Below are positions 59,131 to 64,000 of a DNA stretch of 64,000 nt, one piece after another (the first letter of the stretch is position 1; each line of letters starts with the position of its first letter). The notes beneath the pieces are model-generated. The model saw only the letters and a list, made by a program, of their open reading frames with translations. It did not search any database and had not been told where the DNA came from. The translations under genes and the position numbers were made by a program. The stretch is from JBGTGG01 sp964398945 (GTDB lineage Bacteria > Bacteroidota > Bacteroidia > Cytophagales > Cyclobacteriaceae). The stretch covers positions 1 to 64,000 of the forward strand of contig CAYNOT010000015.1 of the NCBI GenBank assembly GCA_964398945.1, read 5' to 3'.

Positions 59131-59489
59131 TTTTTCTTCTCCAGATTTTCCTTCACCCTGTATTTTACGATTTTGGTAATCAAGGTCAAGGGCAGCGGCT
59201 CATCCAATGGAAATTGTACTGACCCCTTTGCATTCTTGTAAACGGTAAGTTCTTTTTTGAATGCAGCAATCCCCGAAGGGGCCGGATAAAAGCCAATGTG
59301 GGTTTTGTAGCCGGCAAAGTGTACGAGGTTTCCATTCAGGAAAAACGTGGGCATCGCATAACTTATTTTTTCTTCAGCTTTCGGGGCAGCTTTTTTTATC
59401 GTTGCCCGCATTTGCCGCAACAGATGCTGTATTGTTTCCGGAAAGGAAGCGATGTAACTGTCAATTGAAGTGGCGTCAATCTTATTCAT
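59127..59489 (-). CDS. DUF1801/YdhG-like protein
   Basis: The 120-residue protein has the DUF1801 pattern: IDSYIASFPETIQHLLRQMR, EKISYAMPTFFLNGNLVHFAGYKTHIGFYP and GSVQFPLDEPLP. Related to bacterial frataxin-like/Fra iron chaperones by fold, but the role is unsettled. Overlaps the DoxX gene by 8 nt and the next gene by 4 nt. Confidence 0.85.
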   Translation of the reverse strand: MNKIDATSIDSYIASFPETIQHLLRQMRATIKKAAPKAEEKISYAMPTFFLNGNLVHFAGYKTHIGFYPAPSGIAAFKKELTVYKNAKGSVQFPLDEPLPLTLITKIVKYRVKENLEKKK

Positions 59490-59853
59490 GTGCGCGTTGC
59501 AGTTTGTGATAACTAAAATAGGATGCGATTAAAACCGCAAACACAACAACCGGCAAGAATGTAAGCGGGGTTACGCCATCCACACTTATGTGGCTGATCG
59601 TTGCAAAAATAAAGTTGAATGCAAATCCGGCATACGCCCATTCTTTTACACGCGATGGGATTTGCGGAATGATCAGGATCAACACACCGGTTATTTTAAA
59701 AATGTTGAGCGCCACCCTGAAGTAATCCGGATATCCCAGATGACGGACTCCTTCCACCGCAATTTCTGTGTTGCCTGTCAACGCGGGCATTACGCCTTCA
59801 AAAAGGAATATAAACCCGGTGGTTATCCAAAAGATGATTTTGGTTTTTTTCAT
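59482..59853 (-). CDS. DoxX-family membrane protein
   Basis: The 123-residue protein has four membrane helices and the DoxX pattern (FIFLFEGVMPALTG, YFRVALNIFKITGVLILIIP, YAGFAFNFIFATISH). Small DoxX proteins are often linked to redox stress; this one is in a run with DUF1801, RibD_C and VOC genes. Confidence 0.85.
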   Translation of the reverse strand: MKKTKIIFWITTGFIFLFEGVMPALTGNTEIAVEGVRHLGYPDYFRVALNIFKITGVLILIIPQIPSRVKEWAYAGFAFNFIFATISHISVDGVTPLTFLPVVVFAVLIASYFSYHKLQRAHE

Positions 59854-59858
59854 GGTAG

Positions 59859-60476
59859 TTATTTTGTTAAAACATAAGTTGAATGAATGGCGAGTGGGCT
59901 ATGCACCACGTTATTTAATTTAATATTGAAATCATTTTTATTAATGCGGTCAAATAACCGGATACCACTTCCCAGCATGCAGTTGGCGGTGTGAACCGTA
60001 AACTCATCGATCAGCCCTGCATTTAAAAACTGTTGGATGGTTTCAGCCCCTCCTTGTATGCGTACATCTTTTCCTTGTGCGGATCCTTTGGCCTTCGCTA
60101 ATGCACTTTCAATTCCATCATTAATGAAATGGAATGTTGTGCTTCCCTTCTGTACCCAGGGTTCCCGTTTTTCATGCGTGAGCACAAACACATCTGCTTT
60201 AAAAAGGTTTTCGGGCCAATTGGCTTCACCTTCTTCAAACATACGTTTGCCCATTATGTAGGATCCGGTCCGCGCAAAAACACCTTTTATTAATTGGCCT
60301 TCCATCCCATCTTCTTCACCACCTTCCACCCCCAGCGTTTTCCAAAATGCCTTTTGCTGATACATCCAGTGGTGGATTTTTGTACCGTTATCGCCCAGTG
60401 GGTTTTGAGGTTCACGGTTTTCACCTGCGATAAACCCATCGAGTGAAAGGCCAACATCAAAAAATATTTTTCCCAT
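59859..60476 (-). CDS. Dihydrofolate-reductase-like protein (RibD_C family)
   Basis: The 205-residue protein shows FFDVGLSLDGFIAG, GSYIMGKRMFEEG, VFVLTHEKREPW, and VRIQGGAETIQQFLNAGLIDEFTVHT, the RibD C-terminal reductase pattern. These yyaP/yyaP-like proteins are not folate enzymes proper; substrate unknown. Follows the VOC gene by 11 nt. Confidence 0.87.
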   Translation of the reverse strand: MGKIFFDVGLSLDGFIAGENREPQNPLGDNGTKIHHWMYQQKAFWKTLGVEGGEEDGMEGQLIKGVFARTGSYIMGKRMFEEGEANWPENLFKADVFVLTHEKREPWVQKGSTTFHFINDGIESALAKAKGSAQGKDVRIQGGAETIQQFLNAGLIDEFTVHTANCMLGSGIRLFDRINKNDFNIKLNNVVHSPLAIHSTYVLTK

Positions 60477-60487
60477 AGTATTTAATT

Positions 60488-60898
60488 TTATGTTCGATTA
60501 TAATTCAGTAGCCAATGAATGCCAAACTTATCGGTAAGCCCGCCAAACAATGCCCCCCAAAATGTATCTTCCAACGGATGATCGGCTTTTCCACCTGTTG
60601 AAAGCTTTTGATAAAACGTCCGGATTTCATTTTCATTTTTACAATCCAGCGAAAGCGAAACCGTATTGCCTTTTATCAATCCCGATGCCGGCACCATGTC
60701 CGTTCCCAACAACACCAACCCATCTTTTGCAAGTGTGGAGTGTAAAATACAATCCTTCATTTGTTGTGGCATCTTTTCCGATAGCGGTGATTCACCAATC
60801 GTTTGGAAAGTAAGCTCACCGCCCAGGCATTCTTTGTAAAAAGTCATCGCCTCGCGACAGTTTCCGTTGAATGTTAAGTACGAATTTATCCGGCTCAT
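60488..60898 (-). CDS. VOC-family protein (PhnB-like)
   Basis: The 136-residue protein has the PhnB-like glyoxalase-fold pattern: YLTFNGNCREAMTFYKECLGGEL, HSTLAKDGLVLLGTD, and ALFGGLTDKFGIHWLLNY. Small-molecule binding or modification; substrate unknown. Overlaps the next VOC gene by 4 nt. Confidence 0.87.
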   Translation of the reverse strand: MSRINSYLTFNGNCREAMTFYKECLGGELTFQTIGESPLSEKMPQQMKDCILHSTLAKDGLVLLGTDMVPASGLIKGNTVSLSLDCKNENEIRTFYQKLSTGGKADHPLEDTFWGALFGGLTDKFGIHWLLNYNRT

Positions 60899-61737
60899 GC
60901 ATTGACAAGTTTTTCAATATCGAATTTTTTCATCTTCATAAAAGCTTCCACTACGCGCGGTGCTTTTAGGGGATCACTCATCAGCTTGCCCAAAATAGCA
61001 GGAACAATTTGCCAGGAGACACCAAATTTATCTTTCAACCAACCGCACATACTTTCCTGCCCCCCTTCGGATGTAAGTTTGTTCCAGTAGTAATCGATTT
61101 CTTGCTGCGTTTCGCAATTCACGACAAGCGAAATGCCTTCGTTGAATTGGAATTGATGGTCGTGCCCACTATCCATTGCCATGAAAACATTTCCATTGAG
61201 TTTGAATTGTGCATGTTTGATGGTGCCTGCCACATCGTTATCTTCTGCTGTATATCTCAACACGCCAACGGTGCTCGAATTATCAAAAACAGAAGTATAG
61301 AAATTGATTGCCTCTTCTGCCCTTCCGTGTTGATTGCCAACAAACATTAAGGTTGGTGTAAATTTCTGGCCAACGTCTTTTAATTTTCCATACGACAATT
61401 GCCAGTTTACCCCGAAGCGGTCTTGCACCCATCCGTAGCGTTCACTCCAATCATATTTATCGAGATCCATTAATACAGAACCGCCTTCCAACAATTTTTC
61501 CCAGGCGACATTCACCTCTTCTTCTGTTTCGCAAACAACATAAAAGGAAATAGATGGATTGATTTTAAATTTCGGGCCACCGTTGAGCCCCATAAATTTT
61601 TGACCGTTAAGTTCAAACCCTACCACCAGATCAGTATCGGTAGTGATTTTTGAGTTGCTGAAAACGGAACAGTAAAATTCGGAAGCTGCTTTGGCTTGGC
61701 CATCAAACCATAAGCAGGTATAAATAGGTTGTATCAT
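60895..61737 (-). CDS. Double VOC-domain protein (3-demethylubiquinone methyltransferase-like fold)
   Basis: The 280-residue protein has two PhnB-like domains: the first with LWFDGQAKAASEFYCSVF and YGWVQDRFGVNWQLSYG, the second with TLMFVGNQHGRAEEAINFYTSVF and GWLKDKFGVSWQIVP. Despite the family name it has no SAM-binding motif. Coupled to the single-domain VOC gene by a 4-nt overlap. Confidence 0.85.
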   Translation of the reverse strand: MIQPIYTCLWFDGQAKAASEFYCSVFSNSKITTDTDLVVGFELNGQKFMGLNGGPKFKINPSISFYVVCETEEEVNVAWEKLLEGGSVLMDLDKYDWSERYGWVQDRFGVNWQLSYGKLKDVGQKFTPTLMFVGNQHGRAEEAINFYTSVFDNSSTVGVLRYTAEDNDVAGTIKHAQFKLNGNVFMAMDSGHDHQFQFNEGISLVVNCETQQEIDYYWNKLTSEGGQESMCGWLKDKFGVSWQIVPAILGKLMSDPLKAPRVVEAFMKMKKFDIEKLVNA

Positions 61738-61768
61738 AAATTGAATTTAAATTATGAACATATCAGTT

Positions 61769-62084
61769 TTAATTTTTAACCACATAGAGACATAGATGAT
61801 AGCTTTTAGGGAGCAGACTAAAACACTCATTCACAAATGTCTTTTGTCCTTCATTAAATATGTTTGAACAGTTGAAATTAATAAGTACTCCTTTGGGAGA
61901 TTTCAAAAGTTTCATATAGGTAAGAAGCTGCTCTTCAAACACGCCCGTTAGTTCTGCACCGCTTTTAACTCTACCACAATACACTGCTCCACGAAAAAAT
62001 CACATCGGAAATCCACATCCAATACTTTTCCTTTGTATTCGATTGGTATCTGCATCTCTGTGTAAAAACTCCTCTTTCAAATTT
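61769..62084 (-). pseudogene. Frameshifted GxxExxY-family remnant
   Basis: One frame reads MQIPIEYKGKVLDVDFRCDF then VEQCIVVELKAVQN and stops; the next frame (61769-61984) continues with ELTGVFEEQLLTYMKLLKSPKGVLINFNC. Together these match the middle and end of GxxExxY (PF13366) proteins, with the usual start lost. The direct repeat TTTAACCACATAGAGACAT lies on both sides. Confidence 0.7.
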
Positions 62085-62152
62085 TTCTTTAACCACATAG
62101 AGACATGGGTTTTAGCGCAAACCAAAGACACACTATTGTTTCTATGTGGTTA
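61775..62152. repeat. Flanking direct and inverted repeats of the GxxExxY remnant
   Basis: TTTAACCACATAGAGACAT occurs at 61775-61793 and 62088-62106; the inverted form TCTATGTGGTTA is at 62141-62152, pairing with TAACCACATAGA (62090-62101). Confidence 0.7.
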
Positions 62153-62153
62153 T

Positions 62154-63020
62154 TTATTCACAAATCTCTTTTAATTTTTTGAGCGCATTTGGCCAGGTTT
62201 CTTCAAAATAACTCTTGTGTTCAGGGACTATGTCAATTTCAACTTCAACGTGTGTTGCCCCGTTTTTTTTCGTGAATGAATAATTCTCGTGACAACCTGC
62301 CCACGCTTCAACACGCGCACCCGTTGTGATTTCTTCTTCCCCATGTACTTCCCCATAATGTTCAATGGAAACAAACGTGTTGGGAATGTTTTCTTTAATA
62401 CGGCTTACCATCCCCCCGGTATTTCCATCTTTGTCTGTTCCAAGAAAAAGTATTTTTGATCCTTTTTCCCATGACCCTTCATAGTAGGAGGTAGGATTGA
62501 ATATTTCCGTCCATTGTTTATATTGATCCTGGTCCAACATAGTGGAGTAGACTTTTTCAGGCGATGCATTGATGGTTATTTCATACTTTGTTTTTTCAAA
62601 CGTTCCGAATGCTTCTACATATTTTTTAAAGTTGTTGAGAATGGCGTGCCATCCATCGCGTTGCATTTCAACAGGGTTTTCAGTTTCAGCATCAAACGTT
62701 GATACCACTTTAGTTGTGTTGCCTTCTTTTGTGAAATGCGTATCAACAGCCCTGCCATCGCTCATGGTATACGCGATTTGTTTGTGCTTTTCCACAACAT
62801 CATAGATGCCTTCAAAGTCAAACCCAAAACTTCCGTCTTTTGCTTCCATGCGCGAAGAAAATTTTCCGCCTGGTTTTAAATCATTTTCAGATTTTGTTGT
62901 ATGCCACTCGTCTGAGGCGGCATTCCATTTCACAATGTGTTCGGGGTCTGTCCAGATTTTCCAAACCTTTTCAATGTCAGCGTTGATTGTCGCTTCAATG
63001 GTGATTTTTGCAGGTTCCAT
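62154..63020 (-). CDS. Double SRPBCC (AHSA1-like) protein
   Basis: The protein holds two AHSA1-type START-like domains: the first with ITIEATINADIEKVWKIWTDPEHIVKW in outline, the second with YEITINASPEKVYSTMLDQDQYKQWTE. Such proteins bind hydrophobic ligands or act as chaperone-linked modules. ATG 63020 (MEPAKITIEA) is preferred; the longer frame is not family-like. Last member of the small-enzyme neighbourhood. Confidence 0.85.
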   Translation of the reverse strand: MEPAKITIEATINADIEKVWKIWTDPEHIVKWNAASDEWHTTKSENDLKPGGKFSSRMEAKDGSFGFDFEGIYDVVEKHKQIAYTMSDGRAVDTHFTKEGNTTKVVSTFDAETENPVEMQRDGWHAILNNFKKYVEAFGTFEKTKYEITINASPEKVYSTMLDQDQYKQWTEIFNPTSYYEGSWEKGSKILFLGTDKDGNTGGMVSRIKENIPNTFVSIEHYGEVHGEEEITTGARVEAWAGCHENYSFTKKNGATHVEVEIDIVPEHKSYFEETWPNALKKLKEICE

Positions 63021-63163
63021 GATTATATATTTTGGTTGTTGTTCATTTACAATACAAATGTGGTCATACTTTTTTAATTGTTGGATGTGCGTTCGCGACA
63101 CTTCAGTGGGCTGATTATGACAAATTCATTTTGTAGCTTTACTGCTTCTTAAAGCGTTTAAAA

Positions 63164-64000
63164 ATGAAAAATGTATCGATCTTAATTCTGGAGACCGCTG
63201 TAATTGAAGCCATTGCGGACCCCCATTATATATTCAAAGCAGTGAATCAATTTCTTCAAGCCTCGGGAAAATCGCCATTGTTCAATGTGCAATTGGTAGG
63301 GCTTACCAAAGAAGTGAAATTGGAAGGTTCGCTTTATACGGTCCATCCCGATAAGTTATTGCATGAAGTCAAGAAAACGGATTTGATTTTTATCCCGGCC
63401 ATCAGTGGCAACATCGGGACAGCTTTAGAATTAAACCAGGGATTCATTCCGTGGATTGTTTCACAACATAATAAAGGAGCGGAAGTAGCTTCGCTTTGTA
63501 TCGGTGCATTTTTACTGGCGGCAACGGGTTTGTTAGATGGCAAGAAATGTTCAACACATTGGAATGCCGCCAATACTTTTCGCAATATGTTTCCGGAAGT
63601 GGAACTGGTGGACGGAAGTATCATTACCGAAGAGCATGGGATTTATTCCAGCGGAGGCGCGAATTCGTATTGGAGTTTGCTTTTGTATCTAGTGGAGAAA
63701 TATACCGATCGTGATACTGCTATTTTAGCATCGAAATATTTTGCTGTGGATATTGATCGCGATAGCCAGGCGGCATTCATGATGTTTGAAGGACAGAAGA
63801 ACCATGAAGATAAGGCGATCTTAAAAGCTCAAGTTTTCATAGAGGAAAATTATTCAGACAAACTTTCGATCGCGGAGTTGGCCGACCATGCCGCTGTTGG
63901 CAGAAGGAGTTTTGAACGCAGGTTTAAAAAGGCAACCAATAATACGGTTATCGAATATATCCAGCGGGTAAAAATAGAAGCAGCCAAACGGAGTTTTGAA
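63164..64000 (+). CDS. GlxA/AraC-family regulator with DJ-1/PfpI domain (partial)
   Basis: The gene runs off the window end. Residues 1 to about 185 form a DJ-1/PfpI-like domain (VSILILETAVIEAIADPH, LIFIPAISGNI, SLCIGAFLLAATGLLDGKKCSTHW), followed by the first AraC-type helix-turn-helix (LSIAELADHAAVGRRSFERRFKKATNNTVIEYIQ). GlxA-type regulators respond to unknown small molecules. Divergent from the SRPBCC gene. ATG 63164 follows an AT-rich leader; the C-terminus is missing only because of the window boundary. Confidence 0.9.
   Translation, partial: MKNVSILILETAVIEAIADPHYIFKAVNQFLQASGKSPLFNVQLVGLTKEVKLEGSLYTVHPDKLLHEVKKTDLIFIPAISGNIGTALELNQGFIPWIVSQHNKGAEVASLCIGAFLLAATGLLDGKKCSTHWNAANTFRNMFPEVELVDGSIITEEHGIYSSGGANSYWSLLLYLVEKYTDRDTAILASKYFAVDIDRDSQAAFMMFEGQKNHEDKAILKAQVFIEENYSDKLSIAELADHAAVGRRSFERRFKKATNNTVIEYIQRVKIEAAKRSFE

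Overview
The window is about 64 kb of an AT-rich chromosome from a member of the Bacteroidota, most likely order Cytophagales; this is an inference. Evidence: -7 boxes of the form TAnnTTTG sit before several genes, with a full TTTG-N19-TAGATTTG promoter in front of a tRNA. Shine-Dalgarno sites are weak or absent. Typical gene sets of this phylum are present: exported TlpA-type thioredoxins, an ECF sigma factor with a small membrane partner, a TIGR03805/TIGR03806-like pair, and a membrane-anchored MutS-like ATPase. No replication origin, rRNA, CRISPR array or complete insertion sequence is visible. One tRNA gene (Val, UAC) is present.

Layout. 0-3.6 kb: a head-to-head junction where a TlpA-like gene and lgt both lack their 5' ends, then two unrecognised proteins sharing a W-x4-N-x2-KHD motif. 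3.6-21.9 kb: housekeeping genes (lspA, ileS, an RND-type exporter, glyS with a MtfA-like protease and a LURP-one/scramblase-like protein, a histidine kinase, a CPA2 antiporter, mazG, a NqrM-like protein, a ParE-type toxin-antitoxin pair, glmM, cysteine desulfurase). 21.9-32.7 kb: an accessory island (XRE regulator, two paralogous AAA ATPases, calcineurin-like phosphoesterase, two RhuM genes, one fused to a Fic/Doc domain, a repeat protein, a membrane protein, a PD-(D/E)XK nuclease, a CxCxxC protein, a SPOUT methyltransferase, a DEDDh exonuclease and a WYL regulator). 32.8-50.2 kb: mixed metabolism and stress genes (BASS transporter, ECF sigma, TacAT-like and RES/Xre modules, Tat-exported aminotransferase, MutS-like protein, msrC, ribD, prmC, hemB, a RelE-like pair, M28 and M24 peptidases). 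50.2-64 kb: a beta-helix lipoprotein with a diheme cytochrome, a GroES-like protein, tRNA-Val, zinc-ribbon membrane proteins, a CrtI-like oxidoreductase, a TlpA lipoprotein, a dense minus-strand run of small enzymes (DUF1801, DoxX, RibD-C, VOC, SRPBCC), a broken GxxExxY gene, and a GlxA-like regulator cut by the window end.

Most unusual signals, both in the island. First, a 35-nt promoter element (15-nt CGACATmCkTTGGCs, exactly 11 nt, then TAsTTTTGT) stands before four separate transcription units (AAA ATPase A, phosphoesterase, CxCxxC protein, SPOUT methyltransferase), which looks like a dedicated regulon. Second, the two RhuM genes carry, at the same codons, a perfect 10-bp hairpin with a 5-nt loop; the inner six base pairs differ between the copies yet are fully compensated, although both lie inside coding sequence. 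Several families of REP-like palindromes are scattered through the intergenic regions; one family flanks the TacAT-like module in opposite orientations.
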